Below, one piece after another: positions 27,024-36,499 of a stretch of 64,000 nt of DNA. The DNA comes from Lachnospiraceae bacterium (GTDB taxonomy: Bacteria > Bacillota > Clostridia > Lachnospirales > Lachnospiraceae), in contig CABJAW010000007.1 in assembly GCA_902363665.1 (NCBI GenBank), forward strand, positions 1-64,000, written 5' to 3'. Numbering within the stretch: position 1 is the first letter of the stretch; each line of letters starts with the position of its first letter. Under the pieces are notes generated by a model. The model saw only the letters and a list, made by a program, of their open reading frames with translations, had not been told where the DNA came from and ran no database searches. The position numbers were made by a program, and so were the translations under genes.

Positions 27024-27045
27024 GATATACAAAAAGATTATAGTG

Positions 27046-27084
27046 ACAGGCAGTATTCAAACAGATTGGGTACCGCCTGTTTTT
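27046..27084 (+). terminator. Terminator after the toxin gene
   Basis: ACAGGCAGTA (27046-27055) pairs with TACCGCCTGT (27071-27080), one weak pair, followed by TTTTA. The rest of the gap to 27232 holds no gene that I can support. Confidence 0.7.
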
Positions 27085-27231
27085 ATGTCCGCTGAAAACA
27101 GATGGACAGCAGAAGAAAAATATTAGAAAATAACGGACAGATTGTGAAATTTAAAAGAGAAAAAACTTTTTCAAAAATATTGGAACATTTTAATGGGACT
27201 TCTGCCATGTATCAGTAGGGGGTGATTTTGG

Positions 27232-28191
27232 ATGAAAGATGTAAAAGAACAGAAGCGGAATGACAATGGAGAAATCATTGAAATGAAGCAGGGACAGGTG
27301 ATAAAAATTCCAAAGAACAGCGGCAAAGCATGGCTGACATTATTTTATAGTCTGCCGCAGGAGTTTGTCAGCAAACGTCCTGTTTATCTGAACTTACCAC
27401 GCTGCCCTTATGAGGTGCTGCGGACGGATAAATATGACAGTCTGACAAAGGATGATACATTTCTGGAACTGGTCTGGGATTGTGTGGCATGGAGCGCATG
27501 GCAGTATTTTGAAATACCGTATCAAAATGAAAGTGGTTACCGGGAAATACCGGGCAGTGCGGCACAGTATTCCGGGGACTTCCCTTTGTGGAGGCTCTCT
27601 TACTCTATGCTGCCGCTTCTACGTGACAAATTTGAGGTCAGTGGATTTTCTTTCCAGCAGCTTTACAACGTGCCGGAAGGAACAGAACTTCCGTGGCTCA
27701 CTTATCAGCAGTTTGGCAATCTGATCGGTACCCTTGTACCTGAAATTATACAAGAACAGAACTGGCAGCCGATGATTGATGAAATCTGGAACAACCGAAC
27801 CCTTGAGGACTTCGATAAAAGAGGAAGTCAGGTAAAGCTGGACTTCATGCGTTCGTGGGGACACAGCCGTTCCAGAAAAAAGACGGTATCCATAGAGCAG
27901 CTTGCAGAGGAAGCAGAAGAAAATGGCACAGACTTTGATATTCCGGATACAAGTAGTGAGTTTGAAAACTCGGTGCTGTCAGAACTTCAGATTGCGGAGT
28001 TTGCCGCTAGGCTTTCCGGGCGTGATAAGAAGATTTTGAAAATGAAAATGGAGGGGCATACGGCACAGGAGATTGCGGAAGCTGTAGGCTATCAGACACA
28101 CAGTGCGGTGCTGAAAAGAATCCGTCATATTGCAGACTGTTATGAGGATTTTATCTCAGAAGAATATCAGAAATATCTGGAAACATTCTAA
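27232..28191 (+). CDS. Sigma-70 region-4-like protein of the IME
   Basis: A 319-residue protein. The last 70 residues (ARLSGRDKKILKMKMEGHTAQEIAEAVGYQTHSAVLKRIRHIA) are a helix-turn-helix like sigma region 4. The first 240 residues contain no region 2 that I recognise, so it is unlikely to be a full sigma factor. Similar proteins sit before relaxase genes in related IMEs and may regulate them. The GGGGGTGATTTTGG ribosome binding site supports the ATG. Confidence 0.7.
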   Translation: MKDVKEQKRNDNGEIIEMKQGQVIKIPKNSGKAWLTLFYSLPQEFVSKRPVYLNLPRCPYEVLRTDKYDSLTKDDTFLELVWDCVAWSAWQYFEIPYQNESGYREIPGSAAQYSGDFPLWRLSYSMLPLLRDKFEVSGFSFQQLYNVPEGTELPWLTYQQFGNLIGTLVPEIIQEQNWQPMIDEIWNNRTLEDFDKRGSQVKLDFMRSWGHSRSRKKTVSIEQLAEEAEENGTDFDIPDTSSEFENSVLSELQIAEFAARLSGRDKKILKMKMEGHTAQEIAEAVGYQTHSAVLKRIRHIADCYEDFISEEYQKYLETF

Positions 28192-28207
28192 TCCATCCAT
28201 CCCATCG

Positions 28208-28237
28208 GCAGCTATCCTATGATAGCTGCTTTCTTTT
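28208..28237 (+). terminator. Terminator after the sigma-like gene
   Basis: GCAGCTATC (28208-28216) pairs with GATAGCTGC (28221-28229) followed by TTTCTTTT. Confidence 0.85.
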
Positions 28238-28265
28238 ACCCATTTCTAAACAGGGGGTGATTTTT

Positions 28266-28499
28266 GTGGGGAAAGAATTATTTGAAACGCTGCCGGACGT
28301 GCTGGATGCAAAAATGCTGGCATCGGCGCTTTCCATTTCAAAGGCAGGAGCATACCAGCTATTGAACCTTCCGGATTTTCCAACCTTGCAGGTGGGAGGA
28401 CGGAAACTTGTCACAAAGCAGAAGCTGGCTTTGTGGATGGAACAGCATACAAATACAGCAGGACAGGCGGGAGCCGGAAAGGAGAATAAAAGTAGATGA
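28266..28499 (+). CDS. Excisionase-like helix-turn-helix protein
   Basis: About 77 residues from the GTG at 28266 behind GGGGGTG; a GTG at 28257 would add 3. The core DAKMLASALSISKAGAYQLLNLPDFPTLQVGGRKLVTKQKLALWM is the MerR/Xis-like winged-helix pattern of small excisionases and mobilisation regulators. It could be the directionality factor for the IME serine recombinase. The next gene overlaps its stop by 4 bases. Confidence 0.75.
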   Translation: MGKELFETLPDVLDAKMLASALSISKAGAYQLLNLPDFPTLQVGGRKLVTKQKLALWMEQHTNTAGQAGAGKENKSR

Positions 28500-28786
28500 A
28501 ATTGACAAAGTATGAGCAGGAAACGATTATCAATTTTAATAACGATGAACAGGAAGCCAGTATTTATACAGCCAGCCCGCAGATGATGCGGAAACTGGAT
28601 GCACTGGCGGCAGCTTATCCGGAGCATTACCGGGTGGTAGAGCAGACCGAAGTGAGCAAGACCTATTCCTGTGAAAAACACCTCATCAACCTTCGGAAAC
28701 CGAGAAAGCAGAATGAGGAACACAGCCAATGGGCAAGGCAGAGGATGCAGGAAATGAACCGCCATAAAAATGCGGGAAATTTATGA
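28496..28786 (+). CDS. Small conserved IME protein (96 aa)
   Basis: Overlaps the previous stop (ATGA). The 96 residues include QEASIYTASPQMMRKLDALAAAYPEHYRVV and a basic C-terminus with RKPRKQNEEHSQWARQRM. This type of protein is common next to MobA/MobL relaxases in clostridial IMEs, but its role is unknown. A short 18-codon frame overlaps its stop and is not supported further. Confidence 0.65.
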   Translation: MKLTKYEQETIINFNNDEQEASIYTASPQMMRKLDALAAAYPEHYRVVEQTEVSKTYSCEKHLINLRKPRKQNEEHSQWARQRMQEMNRHKNAGNL

Positions 28787-28972
28787 AAGAACCGCACACA
28801 GAGGTGACAGCTCTGTGTCAGGAAGAAAGCTGTCCGTGAAAATACGGAAATTAAGAAAAATAGAAAACCAAATGGCAGGAGAGCGGCTATGGACATGGAA
28901 AAGGTTCAGGCTGTTTTTTTATGCCATAAAATAAAAAATCAAACAGAAAAATGAGAAAAGGAGTATAAACAC

Positions 28973-29380
28973 ATGATAAAAAACAGGAATGAAACCAGTG
29001 CTGCAATGGATAAGGCACTGAAAAATCTGGAACAGGCAAAGGCAAGATATGAGGCAGAGCGCAAAAAGGAGAATGAGAAACGCAGGAAAGCACAGAACCA
29101 TCATAAATATCTGATGGGCGGCATTGTTGCAAAGTATTTCCCGGAATGTTATCAGTATGAAGAAAAAGAACTGAATGTAATCTTGTCAGCGGCTCTTGCT
29201 TCGGCAGAGTGCAGGCAGGCGGTGGAAAACGTAAAAAGGATGGAGAATAATGCGGATGAGATGGAAGATGAAAAAGACAGAAACGGCGGTCACGCCGATG
29301 AAACGAAGACAAAAGAAAACAGCGGCGGATACGCCAATTCAAAAGATTTTGCGGGTGGCAGTTTTTCGCAGGGAGTGTAA
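28973..29380 (+). CDS. MobC-like coiled-coil protein upstream of oriT
   Basis: A 135-residue protein with a strongly charged N-terminal coiled coil (ALKNLEQAKARYEAERKKENEKRRK), then MGGIVAKYFPECYQYEEKELNVIL and a disordered Gly/Asn-rich tail. It resembles the DUF3847 group, relaxosome-type accessory proteins found just before MobA/MobL genes. It sits immediately before the oriT-like palindrome, which supports a role in relaxosome assembly. Confidence 0.65.
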   Translation: MIKNRNETSAAMDKALKNLEQAKARYEAERKKENEKRRKAQNHHKYLMGGIVAKYFPECYQYEEKELNVILSAALASAECRQAVENVKRMENNADEMEDEKDRNGGHADETKTKENSGGYANSKDFAGGSFSQGV

Positions 29381-29399
29381 GCAGTATCTCCGGGAGTAT

Positions 29400-29470
29400 G
29401 GGTTCACCCCAGTTATGGGGTGCGCACAGATAGACCACACTCCGTATGGTCTTGTGCGCTCTCCGAGGGC
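29400..29470 (+). other. Candidate oriT of the IME (RSF1010/MobQ-type)
   Basis: An imperfect inverted repeat with outer arms GCGCAC (29422-29427) and GTGCGC (29454-29459) and inner arms AGACCA and TGGTCT. The right arm runs into TTGTGCGCTCTCC, very close to the RSF1010/pSK41 nic region (AAGTGCGCCCTCC). By analogy the nick is between 29458 and 29459. A second stem, CCCCAGTTATGGGG, precedes it. It lies 200 bases upstream of the relaxase gene, in a 277-base noncoding gap. Confidence 0.7.
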
Positions 29471-29657
29471 ACCTGCGGTGGGCGTTGCCTGCCTTGCACC
29501 AGTCAAGAGGGGAAATAACCTTTCCCCTCCGTCCGCTGCGCTTCCTACCCCTTTGTATCCTTTGCATCTGCCCGTAACCCGGAAAACACACCCGGCTTTC
29601 GTCCATCTGCAAAGGCTTTTCTTGCTGCCCTCTATTTTACGGTAAGGGAGGAACTTT

Positions 29658-31361
29658 GTGAGTATGCGCACGAAATATGCCAGCACAAGGTTCGGCATTG
29701 TAAAGCGGAGCAAAGGGCAGTCGGCGGTAGATGCAGCTTCTTACATCAGCAGGAGTGTTCTTGTCAGCGAGTATGACGGGAAAACGTATCGCCCGAAATA
29801 CCATGAAGATTTGGTGCATTGTGAAATCAATCTCCCGGAATATGCACCGGAGGAATGGCTGGACAGGGCAGTGCTGTGGAACTCTGTGGAGCTGAATGAG
29901 AAACAGAAAAATGCCCAGCTTTGCCGGACACTGAAAGCAGCACTTCCAAATGACTGGAGCTATGAGCTGGCAGAAGAAACGGTGCGGGATTATGTGCAGC
30001 GGAATTTTGTTTCCAAAGGGATGTGTGCGGACTGGGCAATCCATGATTCTGTTAATCAAAATGGCATCCATAACCTGCATTTCCATCTTATGCTCACCCT
30101 GCGCCCGGTGGAAGAAAACGGGAAGTGGGGAGCCAAGCAGAGAAAGGAATATATCCTTGATAAAGACGGCAATAAAATCCGCAATAAGTCCGGACGGGGA
30201 TTTAAGAGCAGGGCGGTAGATGTGAATGACTGGAATGAAAAAGGTAATTCCCGGAAATGGAGAAAGGATTTGACGGACACCATCAATGTGGTGAATGACC
30301 GGATCGGTCTGCCGGAATACTGGGAACACCGTTCTTTTAAAGAGCTGGGACTGGAGCAGGAGCCGACCAGACACTTAGGCCCGATTGCCAGTGCATTGGA
30401 GAGGAAAGGCATCTGTACCGAAAAAGGGGATGCGAACCGGGCAATCATGGAGCATAACCAGACGCTGCAAAGGGCAAGGATGTTCTATGATATTGCATGG
30501 AACAGTGTGAAAAATTTGGAGAAATGGGAACAGGAAAAAGCTGCGGAAGCTGCAAAGAATGCCGCAGAAAAGAAAGCAGGAAAAATGGCAGGAGACATCC
30601 CTGCGGCACAGGAAGGTGAAGCAGAACAGACGGCAGTTGGTTCGATACAGAAAGAAACTTCCGGTACAAAGGAAGTCAGCGTATTTGCAGCGATGAAAAA
30701 TGAGGTTCTGGAAATGCTGGAACGTATTCTTGCAGCATTTGGAAGGCTTCATCTGCCGCTGATACAGGCACCGAATTTTAAAAAGGTAAGTAATCGTGCA
30801 GCACTGATGGATATTGAAAACGTGCGGAGGTTCGTGGAAGAAAAAGGCATTGACAGCTTTGAAGCACTGGAAACCTTTGCAGTACAGCAAGAAGCTTCCA
30901 AGAAAGAAGCAGAGGAAATCTGCAACAGAGATGGAAGGGAAATCTGGCGGTTAAAGGAACTGTCAGAGGCTTATGCCGCCTATGCTCCATACATTCCCAT
31001 CCGTAATGAATATCTGCAGAAGAAAGGAATCGCACAGGCAGTTTATCACAGCCAGCATAAGAAAGAACTGGAAACGGCGAAAGAACTCCGTATTCCGGTC
31101 TATGAACTTCTTCGGGAAGGAGAAAAATTCACACCGAAAAAGTGGGAAGCACAGATCAAAGAGCTGACACAGGAATACGAGAAACAGTCCAGACGTTACG
31201 GCAGGAGTACCGTTAATCTTGCCTATGTGGAGCTGCTTCGTCATAACCGGAAGATGGATGAGCGGGATCAGAAGAACAAAGACCAGTCCCAGAGCCGACA
31301 GCATGAAAAAATGGACAGGGGGCAGAAGCAAAAGAAGAAACATCAGGAAATGGAACTTTAG
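29658..31361 (+). CDS. MobA/MobL-family relaxase of the IME
   Basis: A 567-residue MobQ-type relaxase that would nick the nearby oriT and lead the strand into a conjugation channel supplied by an ICE. The N-terminal domain has the active-site tyrosine region (Tyr7 or the YISRS segment), and the metal-binding HNLHFHLML motif near 140. The tail is helical with Lys/Gln-rich ends. GTG at 29658 follows GGGAGGAACTTT. No coupling protein is present in the IME, so it depends on a helper. Confidence 0.92.
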   Translation: MSMRTKYASTRFGIVKRSKGQSAVDAASYISRSVLVSEYDGKTYRPKYHEDLVHCEINLPEYAPEEWLDRAVLWNSVELNEKQKNAQLCRTLKAALPNDWSYELAEETVRDYVQRNFVSKGMCADWAIHDSVNQNGIHNLHFHLMLTLRPVEENGKWGAKQRKEYILDKDGNKIRNKSGRGFKSRAVDVNDWNEKGNSRKWRKDLTDTINVVNDRIGLPEYWEHRSFKELGLEQEPTRHLGPIASALERKGICTEKGDANRAIMEHNQTLQRARMFYDIAWNSVKNLEKWEQEKAAEAAKNAAEKKAGKMAGDIPAAQEGEAEQTAVGSIQKETSGTKEVSVFAAMKNEVLEMLERILAAFGRLHLPLIQAPNFKKVSNRAALMDIENVRRFVEEKGIDSFEALETFAVQQEASKKEAEEICNRDGREIWRLKELSEAYAAYAPYIPIRNEYLQKKGIAQAVYHSQHKKELETAKELRIPVYELLREGEKFTPKKWEAQIKELTQEYEKQSRRYGRSTVNLAYVELLRHNRKMDERDQKNKDQSQSRQHEKMDRGQKQKKKHQEMEL

Positions 31362-31423
31362 ATTTATACATCGTTAAGGAAAATCTGCCGGGATGTTCCC
31401 CGGCAGGCAGAAAGGAGATTGCA

Positions 31424-31693
31424 ATGAGTAAAGATTGCAGGACTACGAAAAACAGAAACAATAGTTTGACAGTTGGTGTGCTGACAGGGATAATCCTCTG
31501 CCAGCATTGGTATTTATGGAGGGATTTTATGCAGAGAAAAGCAGGGAACCGCCGGAGAGAACCCATCCGCTATGTGGTGGAACACGTTTATTCCGGCAAG
31601 GAGAGCATGGAAAAGGTACTGACTGCCGTTAGTGAAGAAGCGGCGAAACAGAATGTAAAGGAGAAACTGGAAAATCAGAAAAAGGTGGGATGA
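31424..31693 (+). CDS. Small basic IME protein (89 or 54 aa)
   Basis: Two starts are plausible: ATG 31424 (AAAGGAG) and ATG 31529 (GGAGGG). The segment common to both, RREPIRYVVEHVYSGKESMEKVLTAV, is typical of short proteins encoded just before serine recombinases in clostridial elements. The extra N-terminal part has a hydrophobic stretch. Function unknown. A perfect stem CTGCCGGG/CCCCGGCAG lies upstream at about 31386-31406. Confidence 0.6.
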   Translation: MSKDCRTTKNRNNSLTVGVLTGIILCQHWYLWRDFMQRKAGNRRREPIRYVVEHVYSGKESMEKVLTAVSEEAAKQNVKEKLENQKKVG

Positions 31694-31813
31694 GAAAAGA
31701 TGCAGATTTCACCGGAAAAATAAAATCAGCAGTTGCAGGAGGTGGCAGGAATCGCTATAATAAAGACAGCGTATTTCTGTCACTGGATATTGAAGAAACC
31801 ACAGGAGGTCAAT

Positions 31814-33439
31814 ATGCAGACAACAGAAATCAGAGAAACATGGACAGCACTTTATGCAAGATTATCATTGGATGACGGAAATGTGGGCGAGAGCATGAGC
31901 ATCCAGAGCCAGAAGGCGATTCTTACAAGAAAAGCAGAAGAACTGGGAATTTATAATTATCGGTTTTATGTAGATGATGGTTATTCCGGTACGAATTTCA
32001 ACCGTCCGTCCTTTCAACAGATGATAGCGGACATCGAAGCAGGAAAAGTTACCTGTGTGATCACAAAAGACCTTTCAAGATTAGGCAGGAACTATCTGGA
32101 GAGCGGTGCTTATATCGAGGTATTTTTCCCAAAACATCAGGTACGGTATATCGCTGTGAATGACGGTGTGGATTCCGCAAACAGCGGTGAGATGGATATT
32201 ACCCCGTTTAAGAACATTCTTAATGAGTTTTATTCAAGGGATGTTTCTAAAAAGGTGAAGTCAGGTAAGTACATCCGGGCAAGCCAGGGAAAATTCATGG
32301 GAACACACGCACCATTCGGGTATCAGAAAGACCCGGAGGATAAAAACCACCTGATTGCTGATGAAGAAACCGCACCAACCGTCCGTTATATTTTCCAGCT
32401 TGCACTTCAGGGAATGGGAAACAATAAAATCGGGAAAATCCTTTATGAACAGAAAATCCCAAAGCCGGCATATTATAAACCGGAATATTTTGGAAAGTTT
32501 CTGGTAAAAGAAGATGATGCCTATAACTGGAAACAGGAAACCGTTATCCGGATTTTACGCAACCCGCTTTACAAAGGCTATTTCTGGGTGCAGAAATATG
32601 ATAAAAAGCATTTCAAGCAGGAAACAAGGGGTTATATCCCCATGAGTGAGCGAACCATTATTCCCAGTGACCATGAGGCACTTGTTGATGAACACACATG
32701 GGATACGGTGCAGGAAATTCTTGACCGCCATACGAAAGTCAAGCCCTGTACTTCCGGGTATGAGAATAAGTTCCGGGGCATTTTAAAATGTGCCGACTGC
32801 GGAAGTACCCTGATGGTGCATACCGATGGCAGGAATAAAGAGAAGCCAGTCATCGAACGGACTTTTTATCAGTGCCGCATCTACCGTGTGAGGGGAACCG
32901 GGTTCTGCAGCCAGCACCGCATCAATGCGGACGATCTGGAGAAACTTGTACTTGCGGACATCCAGACCCATGCAAAAAAGGTCATAAAAAACCGGGAGAA
33001 ATTCATGCGGAAGGTACTGGGGCAGATGGATATGACAGCGGCGAATAACCGGGAAAATATCCAGAAAAAGCTGGAGAAACTGGAGAAAAAGCTCCTCGAA
33101 TCGGACAGACAGTTCATCAAGCTGTATGAGGATTTTACAAAGCAGCTTGTGTCAGAACAGCAGTTCCGGATGTTGTCCACCCATTTTGAACAGGAAAAGA
33201 AAGAAACAACCGAAGAAATTGAAAAACTGAAAACTACGGCTGACAATCTGAAGGACAGCACCTGCAAAGCGGAACAGCTTGCCAATGAAATGGCAGAATG
33301 TGCAGAGATCAAAGAGCTGACCACAGCCATAGTAAACCGTCTTATCGAAAAGATTGAGGTATCTGAACCTCAGACCATCGACGGAGAGAAAGTCCAGAAT
33401 ATCCGGATTTTCTACAAGTTCGTTGGAGAAATCAATTAA
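31814..33439 (+). CDS. Large serine recombinase (TnpX-like) of the IME
   Basis: A 541-residue integrase/excisionase. The resolvase domain has the nucleophile Ser18 in ALYARLSLDDG, then VTCVITKDLSRLGRNYLESG. The recombinase domain (about 170-280) follows, then a zinc-ribbon (CADCG ... CSQH) and a long coiled coil (about 400-500). The start at 31814 is set by ACAGGAGGTCAAT; the frame is open upstream, but without a ribosome binding site. It ends 34 bases before the IME right end, typical for this recombinase class. It would recombine at the GA core. Confidence 0.95.
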   Translation: MQTTEIRETWTALYARLSLDDGNVGESMSIQSQKAILTRKAEELGIYNYRFYVDDGYSGTNFNRPSFQQMIADIEAGKVTCVITKDLSRLGRNYLESGAYIEVFFPKHQVRYIAVNDGVDSANSGEMDITPFKNILNEFYSRDVSKKVKSGKYIRASQGKFMGTHAPFGYQKDPEDKNHLIADEETAPTVRYIFQLALQGMGNNKIGKILYEQKIPKPAYYKPEYFGKFLVKEDDAYNWKQETVIRILRNPLYKGYFWVQKYDKKHFKQETRGYIPMSERTIIPSDHEALVDEHTWDTVQEILDRHTKVKPCTSGYENKFRGILKCADCGSTLMVHTDGRNKEKPVIERTFYQCRIYRVRGTGFCSQHRINADDLEKLVLADIQTHAKKVIKNREKFMRKVLGQMDMTAANNRENIQKKLEKLEKKLLESDRQFIKLYEDFTKQLVSEQQFRMLSTHFEQEKKETTEEIEKLKTTADNLKDSTCKAEQLANEMAECAEIKELTTAIVNRLIEKIEVSEPQTIDGEKVQNIRIFYKFVGEIN

Positions 33440-33475
33440 ATTTCCATAATGTACCTATAATTCAAGAGCGATTGA

Positions 33476-35099
33476 ACTTACACCGGAAGGAACGGGATAC
33501 AGAGCAAAGACAAGGTTCGCAAAATTCTATAACCTGCCTGAACTTATGGCAATGTTCAAAGAGGTTGCGGATATTAAGACAGCGGATATGTTGAACCTGC
33601 CAGTACCGGAAGCAAAGTACCATAACATTGCAGTAAAGCCGTCAGAAATGCAGAAAGAAATGGTTGCTTCCCTTGCGGAAAGAGCAGAACAGGTGCGTGG
33701 CGGTGGTGTGGATTCAAGCGTAGATAATATGCTGAAAATCACAAATGACGGTAGAAAACTGGCTCTTGACCAACGTATGCTCAACGATATGCTGCCTGAT
33801 TTTGAGGGCAGTAAAATCAATGCCTGCGTCGATAACATCTATCGGATATGGGAGAAAAATACTGACAAGAAATCGGCACAGCTTGTGTTCTGCGATTTGT
33901 CAACTCCTAAGAATGACGGAACATTTTCCGTCTATAACGACATCAGGAAGAAACTGATTGAGAGAGGTATTCCAGAAAGTGAAGTGAAATTCATACACGA
34001 AGCCGACACGGATATGAAGAAAAAGGAACTGTTCCAAAAGACCCGTAAGGGAGAGGTCAGAGTGCTTCTTGGCTCTACTCAGAAGATGGGAGCAGGAACG
34101 AATGTGCAGGATAAACTTATCGCACTTCACGACGTAGATTGTCCGTGGCGACCTTCAGACTTGGAGCAGCGTTCCGGCAGAATTGTCCGTCAGGGCAATG
34201 AAAATCCGCAGGTAGATATTTATCGCTATGTAACAGAGCAGACCTTTGACGCATACCTTTATCAGCTTGTGGAAGGTAAGCAGAAGTTCGCAAGTCAGAT
34301 TATGACGAGCAAATCTCCGGTCAGGTCGGCAGAGGATATTGATGAAACCGCACTTTCCTATGCAGAGATAAAAATGCTTGCAACAGGTAATCCATATATC
34401 AAAGAAAAGATGGACTTAGACATTCAAGTACAGAAGCTGAAGATGTTAAAATCCAATTTCTTATCAGAGAAATATGGACTAGAGGATAAGGTCATCAAGT
34501 TCTACCCACAACAGATTGCTTACTTGAAATCCCGTGTAGAGGGACTTACAAAAGATGTTGAAACAGCAAAATTACACCCGAAACCGATAGACGAGCAGCC
34601 GCTTGGAATGATGGTATCGGGTGTTTCTTATTCCGAAAAAGCCGAAGCAGGTCAGGCAATCATCAATGCCTGCAAGTCAATGAACAGTCCCAATGCGATA
34701 CCACTTGGCGAGTACCGTGGCTTTCAAATGGAACTGTATTTTGATACGGTTCAGCGTAATTATGTTGTGAAATTAAAAGGCGAAACAAGCAGAGATGTAC
34801 CGCTTGGCGATGATTCTCACGGTAATATCGTGAGAATAGATAACGGCATTGAACGCTTTGAAGAAGCACTTGCTGATACGAAAAACAGCCTTGAAAATAC
34901 GGAAAAGCAGTTTGAAACAGCGAAGCAGGAAATCGAAAAGCCGTTTGCCAAAGAGGAAGAATTGAGGGCAAAAACTGCTCGACTTGATGAGCTGAATATC
35001 CTGCTCAATATGGATAAAAAGGAAAATGAGATTGTCGGCGGAGAGCCTGATGAGGGCGAAGCAGTCGGCGACAGAAAGGAGAAATCGTATGAGAGATAA
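33476..35099 (+). pseudogene. 3' part of the methylase-SNF2 helicase gene
   Basis: Continues the gene broken at 20447. It starts mid-protein (LTPEGTGYRAKTRFAKFYNLPEL) and contains the second helicase lobe, with GSTQKMGAGTNVQDKLIALHDVDCPWRPSDLEQRSGRIVRQG (motifs V and VI). A coiled-coil tail then ends KEKSYER. An internal ATG at 33546 could allow a separate fragment, but no good ribosome binding site is seen. The last codons read through a strong Shine-Dalgarno sequence. Confidence 0.88.
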
Positions 35100-35119
35100 A
35101 CAGGAAGGCGGTGGTCGAT

Positions 35120-36082
35120 ATGCCATTTATCGCACCTGAGTTAATCATTCAGGCGAAGCAGATGGACTTATTAACCTACCTGAGAAATTATGAACCGTAT
35201 GAGCTGGTTAAGTTTTCAGGTAACACCTATTGCACCAGAACCCACGATAGTTTGAAGATTTCAAACGGGAAATGGATATGGTGGTCGAGAGGTATCGGTG
35301 GCAGGAGTGCTTTGGATTATCTGATTAAGGTTAAAGGTTACAGCTTCCTTGAAGCGGTGGAAACCATTATCGGACACACAGCGATTCAGGCTCCGGTCTA
35401 TGAAAAGCCACAGCCAAAAGAGGAAAATAAACCACTTCTTCTCCCTGAAAAATGTGCTTCCAACAGAGTGATTACAGAGTATCTTTTCGGGAGAGGAATA
35501 GATTTTGAAATCATCAATTACTGTATCTCTAATGACCTTATCTTTGAGAGCCTGCCGTATCACAATGTTGTGTTTGTAGGCTATGACGAGAAGAAAGAAC
35601 CGAAATATGCAGCCTACCGTTCCACGAATAAGCGTAGGATTATGGGCGATTGCAGTGGCAGTAAAAAAGATTATTCTTTTCGGCTTGGTAAGGAAAACTT
35701 GGAGGAAGTACACCTCTTTGAGTGTGCCATAGACCTGTTATCCTATGCCACGCTTGCGAAGCTGAACGGGCAGGATTGGAAAGAAATGAGCTTTGTTTCG
35801 CTGTCCGGGGTGTATTCTCCGGCAAAGAAAATTGAGGACAGTAAAGTGCCGATTGCACTGGAAAAGTATCTTGGCAGTAACCCATCTGTCAGGAAAATCC
35901 GTATCCATTTTGACAATGATATAGCGGGCAGAAAGGCAGCACAGACCTTAAAAACTATTCTGCCGGATAAGTATGAAATCGTTGATGAGCCACCAAAAGC
36001 AGGTAAGGACTTCAACGATTTTCTTTGTATGCGGATGGGAATTTACAATAAAAAAATACACGAAAGGAATGAAGAACGATGA
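35120..36082 (+). CDS. DUF3991/TOPRIM-like protein (primase-type)
   Basis: A 320-residue protein of the DUF3991-TOPRIM family found in clostridial ICEs. The N-terminus holds a zinc-free CHC2-like fold (TYCTRTHDSLKISNGKWIWWSRGIGGRSALDYLIKVKG). The TOPRIM part has EEVHLFECAIDLLSYATL and IRIHFDNDIAGRKAAQTL, whose Glu and DND residues match the metal site. It may act in primer synthesis for the transferred strand. ATG 35120 is chosen over GTG 35111. The stop overlaps the next gene. Confidence 0.85.
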   Translation: MPFIAPELIIQAKQMDLLTYLRNYEPYELVKFSGNTYCTRTHDSLKISNGKWIWWSRGIGGRSALDYLIKVKGYSFLEAVETIIGHTAIQAPVYEKPQPKEENKPLLLPEKCASNRVITEYLFGRGIDFEIINYCISNDLIFESLPYHNVVFVGYDEKKEPKYAAYRSTNKRRIMGDCSGSKKDYSFRLGKENLEEVHLFECAIDLLSYATLAKLNGQDWKEMSFVSLSGVYSPAKKIEDSKVPIALEKYLGSNPSVRKIRIHFDNDIAGRKAAQTLKTILPDKYEIVDEPPKAGKDFNDFLCMRMGIYNKKIHERNEER

Positions 36083-36498
36083 ATGATTCTAAGATTAAAG
36101 TTCTCTTGGTAGAACCGGAAAAGTACCCGAAGGAAATTGTAATCGACGACAGTCTGGAAGCAATGCAGGAGGTTGTCGGCGGGGATATTGAGGAATATAT
36201 GCCCTATGACGATGATGTTGCAATCATCTGTAATGAGGAAGGAAAGATGAGAGGACTTCCGCTTAACCGTGCAGTTTATGTGCAGGACAATGATAAGAAA
36301 GAGATGGTAGATATTATCTGCGGCAAGTTCTTTATCTGTTATGCACCGCCTGAGAGTGAGAGTTTTCAGAGCTTGCCGGACGATATGATGAAGAAGTATA
36401 AGGAACAGTTCAAGCATCCTGAACGCTTTTCTAAGGATGTGGGCGGCAATATCGTGGCTGAACCTTTTAAGCCGAAATCAAAGGATTATGAGAGATAG
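36079..36498 (+). CDS. DUF3846 protein
   Basis: 139 residues with the family pattern IKVLLVEPEKYPKEIVIDDSLEAMQEVVGGDIE and a later GLPLNRAVY. It is coupled to the upstream gene by ATGA. The family is common on ICEs and phages and its role is unknown. The C-terminus SKDYER is shared with two other ICE genes (see findings). Confidence 0.85.
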   Translation: MNDSKIKVLLVEPEKYPKEIVIDDSLEAMQEVVGGDIEEYMPYDDDVAIICNEEGKMRGLPLNRAVYVQDNDKKEMVDIICGKFFICYAPPESESFQSLPDDMMKKYKEQFKHPERFSKDVGGNIVAEPFKPKSKDYER

Positions 36499-36499
36499 T

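Larger units (their letters stand above)
20448..33473. mobile_element. Integrative mobilizable element inserted in the ICE SNF2 gene
   Basis: 13,026 bases bounded by a GA dinucleotide on each side (20446-20447 and 33474-33475). Excision at GA rejoins the SNF2 frame exactly (ITAVE + LTPEGTGYR). The ends are imperfect inverted repeats: TCGCTC, then ATTA, one base, AGGTACA at the same spacing (20450-20471 and the complement of 33452-33471). It carries a large serine recombinase, MobA/MobL relaxase with oriT, an agr locus, a toxin-antitoxin pair and an IS630-type insertion. A GA core and a large resolvase are known for Tn4451-type elements. Confidence 0.9.

Noticed and set aside
28887..29612. 241-codon minus-strand frame over the IME oriT
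   Set aside because: It covers the palindromes and the coiled-coil gene in antisense, and has no family resemblance.
29250..29645. 131-codon plus-strand frame across the oriT
   Set aside because: It is out of frame with the coiled-coil gene and continues only because the oriT region lacks stops; no protein-like pattern.
31690..31875. 61-codon frame before the serine recombinase
   Set aside because: It overlaps the recombinase start out of frame and has a low-quality sequence.
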